Positions 36,019 through 44,443 of a stretch of 64,000 nucleotides of DNA are shown piece after piece. The DNA is from CAVVJA01 sp963809815 (lineage in GTDB: Bacteria > Actinomycetota > Actinomycetes > Mycobacteriales > Jatrophihabitantaceae), in contig CAWELM010000012.1 of the NCBI GenBank assembly GCA_963809815.1, positions 186,001 through 250,000 on the forward strand. The letters run 5' to 3'. Made by a program: the position numbers and the translations under genes. The notes under the pieces were generated by a model. It was not told the origin of the DNA and ran no database searches. It saw only the letters and a program-made list of their open reading frames with translations. Numbering within the stretch: position 1 is the stretch's first letter; each line of letters begins with the position of its first letter.

Positions 36019-38883
36019 TCAGGCGTAGTCGGCCACCGGCGGGCAGGCGCACACCAGGTTGCGGTCGCCGTACGCTCCGTCGATGCGACGGACGGGTGGC
36101 CAGTATTTGGCCGCTGGATCGACCCCATCGGGGTAGGCCGCCTCGGCCAATGTGTACGGGTAGGCCCACTTCTCGGTCAGGCACCACGCCGTGTGGGGAG
36201 CGTTGACGAGCGGGTTGTCCTCCCGAGGCCAATCCTCGGACGCGACCTTCGCGATCTCAGCCTTGATAGCGATCATCGCGGCGACAAACCGGTCCAGCTC
36301 CGCGAGGCTCTCCGACTCGGTCGGCTCGACCATCAACGTGCCCGCGACCGGGAAGGACATGGTCGGCGCGTGGAATCCGTAGTCGATGAGGCGCTTGGCC
36401 ACGTCCTCGACCGTGATACCCGTCTCCCGCGTGATCTGCCTCAGGTCGAGGATGCACTCGTGCGCCACCAGGCCGCGCGCTCCGGTGTAAAGCACCGGGT
36501 AGTGGGCGGCCAATCGTTTCGCCAGGTAGTTGGCCGACAGGATGGCGACCCCGGTCGCGCGGGTCAGGCCGACCGGGCCCATGAGTCGCAGATAGGCCCA
36601 GGTAATCGGCAGGATCGATGCCGAGCCCCAGGGCGCTTCCGCGATGGCCCCGGCTCCAGAGGCGGGACCCGCGTCAGCACGCAGCGGGTGATTGGGGAGG
36701 TACGGCGCCAGGTGGGCGCGCACTCCGATCGGACCTACCCCCGGCCCGCCACCGCCATGCGGGATGCAGAACGTCTTGTGCAGGTTCAGGTGCGATACAT
36801 CGGCGCCGAACTGACCCGGGCGAGCCAGACCAACCATCGCGTTGAGGTTCGCTCCGTCGACGTAGACCTGTCCACCGGCCTCGTGGACGAGCGCACACAC
36901 CTCGGCGATGTGCTCCTCGAACACGCCGTGGGTCGACGGGTACGTCACCATCACCGCAGCCAAGGCGTCGGCGTGCTTGGCGATCTTGGCGCGCAGGTCG
37001 TCGAAATCGATCTCCCCCGCCTCGCCAGCCGTCTTGACGACGACGACGCGCATGCCGGCCATGACCGCGCTGGCCGCGTTTGTGCCGTGTGCGCTGGCCG
37101 GAATCAGGCACACGTCCCGATGCTCGTCGCCCCGTGCACGGTGGTAGCCACGGATCGCGAGCAGACCTGCGAACTCGCCCTGGGATCCGGCATTCGGCTG
37201 CAGTGATACAGCGTCGTACCCGGTGATCTCGGCAAGCCAGTGCTCGAGATCGTTGATGATGTGGCGGTACCCGTCGTACTGGCCTTCCGGCGCGAACGGG
37301 TGCACGTCGGCGAAGCCAGGCAGGGTGATCGGCTCGAGCTCGGTCGTGGCGTTGAGCTTCATCGTGCACGACCCGAGCGGGATCATGCCGCGATCCAGCG
37401 CGTAATCCTTGTCGGCGAGCCGCCGCAGGTAGCGCAGCATTTCGGTTTCCGAGCGGTGGGCGGAGAACACCGGGTGCGTCAGATACGGGCTGGTGCGCCG
37501 GACCGCCGGCAACGCGTCGGGCGTGGTCTCGTCCAGACGGTCAATGTCGGGGTAGCCGATGGTGAGGCGGAACGCACGCCAGACCGCGACGAGGGTGTTG
37601 CGGTGGGTCGTCTCGTCGCACGCGATGCCCACGCTGTCGGCGTCGACAAGTCGCAGGTTGATGCCTTCGACGAGGGCGGCCGCCACTACCTCCGCCGCAG
37701 CGCCCGGCACGCGGGCGGTCAAGGTGTCGAAGAATGGCGCGCTGGAAACCTCGATGCCGTTTTCACGCAGACCGGCCGCCAGGATCGCCGCCATGCGGTG
37801 CGTGCGTTGTGCGATGCGCTGGATGCCCTCAGCGCCGTGGTAGACGGCGTACATGCCCGCGATCACCGCAAGTAGCACCTGCGCGGTGCAGATGTTGCTC
37901 GTAGCGCGTTCGCGCCGGATGTGCTGCTCGCGTGTTTGCAAAGCGAGCCGGTAGGCCGGCCGGCCGTCCGCGTCGATCGAGACACCGACCAATCGGCCGG
38001 GCAGCTGGCGCTCGAGCCCGCTGCGGATGGCCATATAGCCGGCGTGCGGGCCGCCGAAGCCCAGTGGCACCCCGAATCGCTGTGAGCTGCCTACGGCAAT
38101 GTCGGCATCGACCTCACCGGGTGGCACCAGCAAGGCCAGGCCCAGTAGATCGGCGGCGACCGTGACCAGGGCACCGCGGTCGTGGGCCGCGGTGACGATA
38201 GGCGTCAGGTTCCGGACCCGACCGGACGCGCCTGGGTACTGGACGAGCACGCCAAAGATGTCACCGTCGGGCAACGGGTCATCGAGATCGTGGGTGACCA
38301 CCTGCAGTCCCAGGGGTCGCGCTCGGGTTTGCACGACATCGAGCGTCTGCGGCAGCACGTCGGCGTCGACGACGAGCGTGTCGCCCTTCGGTGCCGCGCG
38401 ATGCATGAGGGCCATGGCCTCGGCGGCCGCGGTGGACTCATCCAGCAATGAAGCGTTCGCCACGGGCAACGCCGTGAGGTCCTCGATCACCGTCTGAAAG
38501 TTCAGCAGAGCCTCCAGCCGCCCCTGGCTGATCTCGGGCTGGTAGGGCGTGTACGCGGTGTACCACGCCGGGTTCTCCAGCACATTGCGCCGGATGACGG
38601 CCGGGGTGATGGTGCCGTAGTAGCCGAGCCCGATCATCGAGGAAAGCACCCGGTTGCGGCCCGCGAGCTCCCGCAGCTCTCCGGCGACCTCGGCCTCAGA
38701 GGTGGCCGGCGGCAGAGCGAGTGGCCGCCGGTCGCGGATGCTCTCCGGCACCGCTGCGTCGAGCAACTCCTCGAGCGAGCCGAAGCCGATCGCGTCGAGC
38801 ATCCGTTGGGTGTCGGCGGGATCGACCACGCCGATGTGCCGGCTCGCGAAAGCTTCGTCGTGCTCGAGATCGAATAGGCTCAT
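36019..38883 (-). CDS. gcvP: Glycine dehydrogenase (decarboxylating), P-protein
   Basis: The 954-residue homodimeric-type P-protein of the glycine cleavage system. It decarboxylates glycine with pyridoxal phosphate and passes the aminomethyl group to lipoyl-GcvH. Both tandem halves are present: N-terminal FASRHIGV and IGLGYYGTITPAVIRRN, then the C-terminal half with LNAMVGLARPGQFG and the PLP lysine in HLNLHKTFCIPHGGGGPG. The start ATG 38883 is preceded by AGGAG at some distance. A glycine riboswitch lies directly upstream, so expression probably rises with glycine. gcvH is about 3.4 kb upstream on the same strand; gcvT is not in this window. Confidence 0.97.
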   Translation of the reverse strand: MSLFDLEHDEAFASRHIGVVDPADTQRMLDAIGFGSLEELLDAAVPESIRDRRPLALPPATSEAEVAGELRELAGRNRVLSSMIGLGYYGTITPAVIRRNVLENPAWYTAYTPYQPEISQGRLEALLNFQTVIEDLTALPVANASLLDESTAAAEAMALMHRAAPKGDTLVVDADVLPQTLDVVQTRARPLGLQVVTHDLDDPLPDGDIFGVLVQYPGASGRVRNLTPIVTAAHDRGALVTVAADLLGLALLVPPGEVDADIAVGSSQRFGVPLGFGGPHAGYMAIRSGLERQLPGRLVGVSIDADGRPAYRLALQTREQHIRRERATSNICTAQVLLAVIAGMYAVYHGAEGIQRIAQRTHRMAAILAAGLRENGIEVSSAPFFDTLTARVPGAAAEVVAAALVEGINLRLVDADSVGIACDETTHRNTLVAVWRAFRLTIGYPDIDRLDETTPDALPAVRRTSPYLTHPVFSAHRSETEMLRYLRRLADKDYALDRGMIPLGSCTMKLNATTELEPITLPGFADVHPFAPEGQYDGYRHIINDLEHWLAEITGYDAVSLQPNAGSQGEFAGLLAIRGYHRARGDEHRDVCLIPASAHGTNAASAVMAGMRVVVVKTAGEAGEIDFDDLRAKIAKHADALAAVMVTYPSTHGVFEEHIAEVCALVHEAGGQVYVDGANLNAMVGLARPGQFGADVSHLNLHKTFCIPHGGGGPGVGPIGVRAHLAPYLPNHPLRADAGPASGAGAIAEAPWGSASILPITWAYLRLMGPVGLTRATGVAILSANYLAKRLAAHYPVLYTGARGLVAHECILDLRQITRETGITVEDVAKRLIDYGFHAPTMSFPVAGTLMVEPTESESLAELDRFVAAMIAIKAEIAKVASEDWPREDNPLVNAPHTAWCLTEKWAYPYTLAEAAYPDGVDPAAKYWPPVRRIDGAYGDRNLVCACPPVADYA

Positions 38884-38939
38884 GAGGCGGGCTCACTCCT
38901 GAACAGAGACGGAACAGCCGCGCCGACCGGCGCAGCGTC

Positions 38940-39072
38940 CCCCTCTGTTGGTGAGCCCTCCAGAGCGACCTCGGCGACGTGCCGTCCGCACAGTCCTGGT
39001 GCCTGAGAGGTTCCGGGGAAGTTGCCCCTTCGGCGCCGCCCCGCGATAGCCGGGCGGACTCTCCCGCGCGGG
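38940..39072 (-). ncRNA. Glycine riboswitch in the gcvP leader
   Basis: On the minus strand the leader carries the glycine aptamer landmarks in order: GGGAGAGTCC, GGCGCCGAAGGGGCAA, CCCCGGAACCTCTCAGGCA, AGGACTGTGCGGAC. They are followed by a CTCTGGAGGG...CAGAGG stem that resembles the partial second (ghost) aptamer of singlet glycine riboswitches. A GCGCCG/CGGCGC hairpin at 38920-38933, between aptamer and the gcvP ribosome site, may be the expression platform. Confidence 0.92.
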
Positions 39073-39144
39073 GAAGGTCAAGTCCGAAGATACCAGCCGG
39101 CCGTGCGCCCAGGCGATCCGGGTAGTGGTTGCAGCAGTAGCTGA

Positions 39145-39735
39145 TCAGCTCGCAGCGATGCGCTGCTGCCGTCGCCGCGCCAGCTCGTCGTGGCCGCTCG
39201 AGGCCGGTTCAGCCGGCGTCGCGTCAGCACTATCCGCCCGCTCGCTCGGCAGCTGGGCGAGTGACCCGATGAGTTCACGGAGCGCGCCGCTGACCGCGAT
39301 CCCGAAGACCCCCTGCCCGCCGCGCAACAGATCGACGACTTCTTCCGACGAGGTGCACTCGTAGACCGTCGTGCCGTCGGAAAGCAAGGTGATGCGGGCC
39401 AGATCATCGACACCGCGGGCCCGCAGGTGGTCGACCGCGCTGCGGATGTTCTGCAATGAGACCCCGGTGTCCAGCAGCCGTTTGACGACCTTCAGGACCA
39501 GGATGTCTTTGAACGAATACAGCCGCTGACTACCGGACCCCGTCGCCGAGCGGACCGACGGCACAACGAGGTCCGTGCGCGCCCAGTAGTCCAGCTGCCG
39601 GTAGGTGATACCCGCGGCCGCGCAGGCGGTGGGGCCCCGGTAACCCACATTGTCGCCAGGTGCTGCCCCTAGCGCCGGGTCCGCGAACAGTGTGCCCTGT
39701 TCCGGGTGCTGCCCGGGTTCGGCTACCTCGCCCAT
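39145..39735 (-). CDS. MerR-family transcriptional regulator (McdR/Rv1830-like)
   Basis: A 196-residue MerR-type regulator. The helix-turn-helix and wing are GYRGPTACAAAGITYRQLDY followed by WARTDLV, then the SQRLYSFKDILVLKVVKRL helix. A C-terminal region with VDHLRARGVDDLARITLLSD and VYECTSSEEVVDLLRGGQGV is typical of the Rv1830 branch rather than of metal-sensing MerRs; no metal-site cysteines are placed as in CueR. Rv1830 (McdR) affects chromosome division in mycobacteria. ATG 39735 has GGAGGTG five bases upstream. The position between gcvP and the bifunctional nuclease gene matches Rv1829-Rv1832. Confidence 0.9.
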   Translation of the reverse strand: MGEVAEPGQHPEQGTLFADPALGAAPGDNVGYRGPTACAAAGITYRQLDYWARTDLVVPSVRSATGSGSQRLYSFKDILVLKVVKRLLDTGVSLQNIRSAVDHLRARGVDDLARITLLSDGTTVYECTSSEEVVDLLRGGQGVFGIAVSGALRELIGSLAQLPSERADSADATPAEPASSGHDELARRRQQRIAAS

Positions 39736-39918
39736 GCCGCACCTCCAGATCTGCCTTGCGGCCTCCGCCGCTGCAGCATGCCTACACCAGCGGCCGGGTA
39801 CCGTCCGACGACGGTATGTCCGGGACGGCGTGGCGGTCAACGCGACGCGCGGGCACAGAGACCAATCCGTAACTCTCAGCTTGAGATCGAAGGTTGGGCT
39901 GCGAACGACCGCAGGCGA

Positions 39919-40395
39919 TCAACTTCCCGAGGCGAAGTCCTCGGGCGAAACGTTGTCGAGGAACTCCCGGAACTTCTCCACCTCGTCCTCCTGCTCGTCC
40001 GGGATCTCGATCCCGGCGGCATCGAGGACACCGTCGCTACCCAGAATGGCGACGTCACAACGCAGCGCCACGGCGATGGCGTCCGACGGCCGAGCGCTCA
40101 CTGTGATTCCGCCGGCGAATCGAAGTTCGGCGTAGAACACGTCGTCTCGAAGCTCCGTGATATGCACGGCCTCGAGCCGTACCCCCAACGCCCTGATCAT
40201 GTCCCGAACGAGATCGTGCGTCAGTGGTCGCGGAGTCTGTACGCCCTGCTGGTGAAACGCAATGGCCGAGGCCTCGACGGCGCCAATCCAGATCGGCAGG
40301 TAACGGACCCCGTCTTCCTCCCGCAGCAGAACGACCGGTTGATTGGCCGGCAACTCCACCCGCACTCCGACGACACGCAACGGATGCACGGTCAC
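39919..40395 (-). CDS. Bifunctional nuclease family protein (DUF151)
   Basis: A protein of about 158 residues of the bifunctional nuclease (BFN, DUF151) family. LRVVGVRVELPANQPVVLL, YLPIWIGAVEASAIAFHQQG, RPLTHDL and VSARPSDAIAVALR are the conserved blocks. A C-terminal acidic tail ends in EKFREFLDNVSPEDF. The family is named after plant proteins with RNase and DNase activity; the bacterial role is not settled. GTG 40395 is the likely start since family proteins begin near the LRVVGV strand; an ATG at 40452 would overlap the upstream MerR gene. The neighbours match Rv1828 and Rv1830. Confidence 0.88.
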   Translation of the reverse strand: MTVHPLRVVGVRVELPANQPVVLLREEDGVRYLPIWIGAVEASAIAFHQQGVQTPRPLTHDLVRDMIRALGVRLEAVHITELRDDVFYAELRFAGGITVSARPSDAIAVALRCDVAILGSDGVLDAAGIEIPDEQEDEVEKFREFLDNVSPEDFASGS

Positions 40396-40429
40396 GACGC
40401 TACACGCTCGTTCCAGGTTCGCGTCCGCT

Positions 40430-41182
40430 CTAGCTACTTCCAGCCATGACATCGCGTAACCCGATCTGGACGAGCGCGGCATGCAGCCGCACTGACAGCG
40501 CCGCGAGTTCTCGAACCGTCTCCTCGGCCCGGGCGCGCGCCTCCGATCCGCGTTGCCGGGCCATCGGTCCCACGACCTGCGAGAACAGGCCGACCTCCCG
40601 TTCGGCCGCGCTGCGAAAAGCCCGCAGATGACGCCCCTCGAGCCCGTACCGGGCCATCTCGACCACGACCTGGCCGATCGCGAGAGCGTCGTCGTCATAG
40701 CGGCCACCGGACCGTGGTGTGATCATCCCGAACTGCTCGAGCTCCCGCAATTGATCAGGGGTCAGACCAGTCGCGTTGAGCAGCTCGTCGCGGGACATGC
40801 GCAAGGTCGCTGCCGCCGGAACGAAGTGATCAGCGCTCGGCGCATTGTCAGCAATGGCGAGGTGCGGCACGCGCGGCACGCCACCCTGGGCGGGCACGAG
40901 CCCGCGGTCCATCGCGTCCAGTTGATCCTTGATCACCCGTAACGGCAGGTAATGGTCGCGTTGCTGGCCAAGGACATAGCGCAGCCGAGCGACGTCGTTC
41001 GCCGAGAACTTGCGATAGCCGGACGGTGTGCGCTCCGGACGGATCAGCCCTTCGGTCTCCAAGAACCTGATCTTGCTGATCGTGATATCCGGAAAGTCTC
41101 CGCGGAGCTGGCTTAGCACCTCACCGATCGACAGCGTTGGCCTAGGTCCGGCCGCCGAAGCGGCGGCACCGGACGGGCTCAC
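40430..41182 (-). CDS. ftsR: MerR-family regulator (FtsR/Rv1828-like)
   Basis: A 250-residue regulator. The winged helix is LSIGEVLSQLRGDFPDITIS followed by KIRFLETEGLIRPERT, then SGYRKFSANDVARLRYVLGQQ. A second MerR-like winged helix lies in the C-terminal half (MSRDELLNATGLTPDQLREL followed by EQFGMITP). This two-domain architecture is that of Rv1828; its Corynebacterium counterpart FtsR activates ftsZ. GTG 41182 is used as start, seven bases after the garA stop, with no long upstream homology. The location directly after garA is the conserved one. Confidence 0.9.
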   Translation of the reverse strand: MSPSGAAASAAGPRPTLSIGEVLSQLRGDFPDITISKIRFLETEGLIRPERTPSGYRKFSANDVARLRYVLGQQRDHYLPLRVIKDQLDAMDRGLVPAQGGVPRVPHLAIADNAPSADHFVPAAATLRMSRDELLNATGLTPDQLRELEQFGMITPRSGGRYDDDALAIGQVVVEMARYGLEGRHLRAFRSAAEREVGLFSQVVGPMARQRGSEARARAEETVRELAALSVRLHAALVQIGLRDVMAGSS

Positions 41183-41189
41183 GAGGTCA

Positions 41190-41699
41190 TCATTCCTGGC
41201 CGGCCCCAATACCGCTGCGTACGGCGGCGGTGAGATATACCAGGCGGAACTTGCCGATCTGCACTTCGTCCCCTCCCGCCAGCGGAACCGCATCGATGCG
41301 TTCGCGATTGACGTATGTGCCGTTGAGCGAACCGACGTCATGCACCGTATAGCCGCTGCCTTCGCGGCGAAACTCGGCATGCCGACGCGACACGGTTACG
41401 TCGTCCAGAAAGATGTCACTGTCCGGGTGCCGTCCGGCCGTGATCGCGTCTTGGTCGAGCAGGAATCGGCTGCCGGCGTTCGGCCCTCGCTTCACCACCA
41501 GCAGGGCCGAGCCAGGAGCGAGCGCGTCGATCGCACCCTGATGTGCTTCGGTGGAGAATTCCCCGTCGGATTCCGGCACCGTGACGTGCGATCCGATAAC
41601 ACTGGTGGTGTCCGGCAGACTTTCCGCCAGCACGGCGCCGCAGTTCGCACAGTAGCGGCTACCCGTCGGATTCTCCGTGCCACAAGCAGTACAGAACAC
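41190..41699 (-). CDS. garA: FHA-domain regulator GarA/OdhI with N-terminal zinc ribbon
   Basis: A 169-residue protein. Residues 1-22 form a zinc ribbon with CTAC and CANC (C3, C6, C17, C20). DTTSV at 30-34 corresponds to the phosphorylated ETTS motif of GarA/OdhI, with T31 and T32 as the expected PknB/PknG targets. The FHA domain (about 65-150) has GRHPDSDIFLDDVTVSRRH and DVGSLNGTYVN. In mycobacteria and corynebacteria the unphosphorylated protein inhibits 2-oxoglutarate dehydrogenase and controls glutamate metabolism. The start is GTG 41699; the zinc ribbon, absent in mycobacterial GarA, argues that this start is correct. 179 bases separate it from gcvH. Confidence 0.94.
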   Translation of the reverse strand: MFCTACGTENPTGSRYCANCGAVLAESLPDTTSVIGSHVTVPESDGEFSTEAHQGAIDALAPGSALLVVKRGPNAGSRFLLDQDAITAGRHPDSDIFLDDVTVSRRHAEFRREGSGYTVHDVGSLNGTYVNRERIDAVPLAGGDEVQIGKFRLVYLTAAVRSGIGAGQE

Positions 41700-41878
41700 T
41701 CGCGGTAAGCCCTTCTGTGCTGGCCGGTGCGGTCTCTGACCACCCCGCCACGTGGGGATTCGACTGCGCAGTCGCGATGCCGCCGGTGCGCCGCCCCGCC
41801 GTCGTTAACTGGTGTGCCGGTAGCTGCGGCGAGCCTAGTTCCGCCTGATCCCAAGGGTCAATCGCAGCTAAATGAGAG

Positions 41879-42259
41879 TCAACCGCTCAGCGTGCCGTAC
41901 GTCCCAGCGTCCAGCAGAGCGTCGAACTGGGCGGTGTCAGCCACCTCGACCTCGATGATCCAGCCGGCCCCGTAGGGGTCAGAGTTGATCACCTCTGGCT
42001 GGCCGTCCAGCGTGTCGTTGCGCGCAGTAACCGTGCCGTCGACCGGACCAAATAGCTCCGACACGCTCTTGGTCGATTCGACCTCGCCAAATGGCTCCCC
42101 CTTGGTGATCATCGTGCCCACGTCGGGCAGCGACACGTAGACGACATCGCCCAGTGACTCCTGGGCGAAGTCCGTGATTCCGATTCGCACCGATGAGCCG
42201 GAGATCCGCGCCCATTCGTGCTCTGCGGTGTATTTCAAGTCATCGGGTACTTCCGCCAT
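41879..42259 (-). CDS. gcvH: Glycine cleavage system H protein
   Basis: A 126-residue lipoyl carrier that shuttles the aminomethyl group between P- and T-proteins. YTAEHEWARISG opens the fold, VRIGITDFAQESLGDVVYV follows, and the lipoylated lysine is K64 in GEVESTKSVSELF. ATG 42259 fits the family start. It lies between the DUF881 operon and garA as in Mycobacterium (Rv1825-Rv1827). Being separated from gcvP, it is not under the glycine riboswitch seen before gcvP. Confidence 0.96.
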   Translation of the reverse strand: MAEVPDDLKYTAEHEWARISGSSVRIGITDFAQESLGDVVYVSLPDVGTMITKGEPFGEVESTKSVSELFGPVDGTVTARNDTLDGQPEVINSDPYGAGWIIEVEVADTAQFDALLDAGTYGTLSG

Positions 42260-42306
42260 CGCTGCCGATCCGGCCTTCCACTCGGGTTGTGTGGTTCGAG
42301 GGCACC

Positions 42307-43227
42307 CTACCTGCCGCTCGGCGAGGCGTACTTGGGGTTCGGCAACTGACGCAGAGCTGTGATCGTCACGCGTTGCATTTCGGCTACTGCGGCGTCACCG
42401 CCGGCCGCGCGGGCAGTCGCGGCGACGCCCCCCGGGATGTTCAGCGCGGTGTCTAACGTCTTCGGGTCGCCAATCGCGCGGACCACGTACGGCGGCTGCT
42501 CAACTGTGTCGTCGACCTGGACGCCACTGGGCGCCGCGGTGAAGCTGGTCGACACGCCGACTCGAACGCCGCCGAACTGGATCGCCTCGGCACCGGCTCC
42601 CCGCAGCTCTTGCACGATGTCGAGCAAGTCCTCCGGCTGCAGCTTGCGCGCCGGATCGGTAACCGTGACCACGACTCCGGGCCCGGTAGCCGGCAATGTG
42701 CCCAGCAGTACGCCCAGTGCCGCGAGCTGCTGCTCGGCCTGCTGCAAAGCGACCGAGTTTCGGTCACCGCCCGCCTGCAGCTGACTGACCGTCAGCTGCA
42801 GATCGGCGATTTGCTGGCGCAGCCGAGCCGCCTGCAAGTTCTGATCGTCGAGGATCCGGATGAGATCCTCCTCGCGCGCGCCGGACAGGCTGTCCGACGA
42901 CGAGTTGGACCGCACCTGGACGGCAATCGCGAAACCGAGCAATGCGACCAGCACGCCGATCAGGACGCCGGCCCGCACCCGGAATGACCTGCTCCGAGTG
43001 CGGTTGGCCGTGCCGCCGGCGTGATCGTCCGACGCGCTTTCGGCGTGGCCGTCGGCATCCAGATCGCCCTCGATGGCCTCGTCGACTGGGCCCTCCGTGT
43101 TCGGCTGGGTCTCGTCGGAGTGGACAGACGTGTCGGCGGGGTCTGCGGCCTCGGATCCGGCAGCGATCTCCCCGAGATCGTCGGTTTGCTCGTCGACGCG
43201 GGTTTCCGCGTCGTGCTCGGCCGTCAT
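42307..43227 (-). CDS. DUF881 family membrane protein (Rv1825-like)
   Basis: A 306-residue protein with a long acidic cytoplasmic N-terminus (about 75 residues), one transmembrane helix (VRAGVLIGVLVALLGFAIAVQV), a coiled coil (LQAARLRQQIADLQLTVSQ region) and the extracytoplasmic DUF881 domain (PGVVVTVTD, LLDIVQELRGAGAEAIQFGG, PPYVVRAIGD). The family recurs next to small basic protein and division genes; a structural or signalling role at the envelope is likely but unproven. The start overlaps the stop of the small basic protein gene by four bases. Confidence 0.9.
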   Translation of the reverse strand: MTAEHDAETRVDEQTDDLGEIAAGSEAADPADTSVHSDETQPNTEGPVDEAIEGDLDADGHAESASDDHAGGTANRTRSRSFRVRAGVLIGVLVALLGFAIAVQVRSNSSSDSLSGAREEDLIRILDDQNLQAARLRQQIADLQLTVSQLQAGGDRNSVALQQAEQQLAALGVLLGTLPATGPGVVVTVTDPARKLQPEDLLDIVQELRGAGAEAIQFGGVRVGVSTSFTAAPSGVQVDDTVEQPPYVVRAIGDPKTLDTALNIPGGVAATARAAGGDAAVAEMQRVTITALRQLPNPKYASPSGR

Positions 43228-43556
43228 GCCCGGAAGATGTGCCGTCGGATCGCTGCGGCATTGCCGAAGATGCGGATACCGAGCACAACGACAACGGCCG
43301 TCGAGAGGGCTGCACCGACTCCGAGCTTGTCGCCCAGGAACACGATGAGCGCCGCCACCAGAACATTAGACACGAACGAGATAACAAAAACCTTGGCATC
43401 GAACAGGCCGTCCAACCTCGCTCGGATACCGCCGAAAACGGCGTCGAGCGCGGCCACGACAGCGATTGGCAAGTAGGGCTCCAGCCAGCTCGGCACAGTT
43501 GGTCGCAGGACCAGGCCGAGGACGATGCCCACGACCAGGGCGATGGCAGCGATCAC
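43224..43556 (-). CDS. sbp: Small basic protein family (DUF1290) membrane protein
   Basis: A 110-residue integral membrane protein with three hydrophobic segments: AAIALVVGIVLGLVL at the start, PIAVVAALDAVFGGIRA in the middle and LSTAVVVVLGIRIFGN at the end. The motif DAVFGGIRARLDGLFDAKVF is the family hallmark. It is conserved between the two DUF881 genes (Rv1824 in Mycobacterium; Sbp beside division genes in Firmicutes). Both its ends overlap neighbours by four bases, so the three are made as a unit and may form one complex. Confidence 0.92.
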   Translation of the reverse strand: MIAAIALVVGIVLGLVLRPTVPSWLEPYLPIAVVAALDAVFGGIRARLDGLFDAKVFVISFVSNVLVAALIVFLGDKLGVGAALSTAVVVVLGIRIFGNAAAIRRHIFRA

Positions 43557-44443
43557 CGGCTACGTCCCGGAGTGGCGGACGGCGAGGTCGTGGGTTGTGC
43601 GTAGCGAGGCGCGACCGCCGCGCTCGTGGGCAGGGTCAGATGGTCCGCCTGGCTGAAGGAGAATGCCACTCCGCGGGCTCCGGCCAGGGTCTGATAGCGG
43701 CTGGAGATGGCACTATCGACGAACGCGGTTTCCAGAGCGTTCCGATCGCCTATGGCGCGGATCGTGTACGGCGAGGTGACTGGGCGGAAGTCAACGAGCA
43801 CCGCTTGTCCGGCGAACCGGATCGCGGTCGTAGGGGTCAACCGGACGTCGTTGACCGAGATTGCCTCGGCGCCGTCGTGCCAGAGCTCGTTGACCACGGC
43901 GCGGACGTCCCGGTCGGTCAGTACAGCGGTATCCGCCAGAGGGGTCGTTCCCGGGCGGCCGCCTACGGCAGCGGGAGTGGTCCGCGGCGGATCGGCCAGC
44001 CGGACAACCATGCCCGGCCCGGTGACCGCAGTGATACCCGCAAGCAGCTCGTCTCGATCGAGCTGCGAACGTACGGCACCGCCGGACGGCAAGGCCGCGT
44101 CCCGCAACCGATTGGCCTCGCCGGCGAGGGCGCCCGCGGTTGCGGCCAGACTGCTGTCCGCTTTCTGGGCCGCCCGCACGCGATTGACGAGGTCGGCGTG
44201 GACGCGGGCTGCGGCTGGAGCCCCCCGGTTGGTGTGTACCCAGGCGACAGCAACGGTGAACCCGATGAGCAGGCAGCCGATCGCGACGGCCGGACGGTTC
44301 CAGCGGTCCCACCACGTCGATCGGGGATCGGCGCGCCGGCGGGCGGCGGCGGCCGCGTAACCCGGGTCCAGTGTGTTGGTCACCAGATCCGTGAGGTACG
44401 CCGTGGTCAGCTCGCGGGATGACTGTGAAGGTGCGCTTGTCAT
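43553..44443 (-). CDS. DUF881 family membrane protein (Rv1823-like)
   Basis: A 296-residue paralogue of the other DUF881 protein in this operon. A cytoplasmic N-terminus of about 50 residues precedes one transmembrane helix (AVAIGCLLIGFTVAVAWV), a helical stalk and the DUF881 domain (VTGPGMVVRLADPPR, LTDRDVRAVVNELWHDGAEA, SPYTIRAIGDRNALETAF). ATG 44443 is used because it overlaps the pgsA-like stop (ATGA) and the homology starts here. The following small basic protein start overlaps its stop by four bases. Confidence 0.9.
   Translation of the reverse strand: MTSAPSQSSRELTTAYLTDLVTNTLDPGYAAAAARRRADPRSTWWDRWNRPAVAIGCLLIGFTVAVAWVHTNRGAPAAARVHADLVNRVRAAQKADSSLAATAGALAGEANRLRDAALPSGGAVRSQLDRDELLAGITAVTGPGMVVRLADPPRTTPAAVGGRPGTTPLADTAVLTDRDVRAVVNELWHDGAEAISVNDVRLTPTTAIRFAGQAVLVDFRPVTSPYTIRAIGDRNALETAFVDSAISSRYQTLAGARGVAFSFSQADHLTLPTSAAVAPRYAQPTTSPSATPGRSR

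Noticed and set aside
36193..37206. A 337-codon plus-strand frame opposite gcvP
   Set aside because: No recognisable protein, and it lies wholly inside the conserved P-protein gene.
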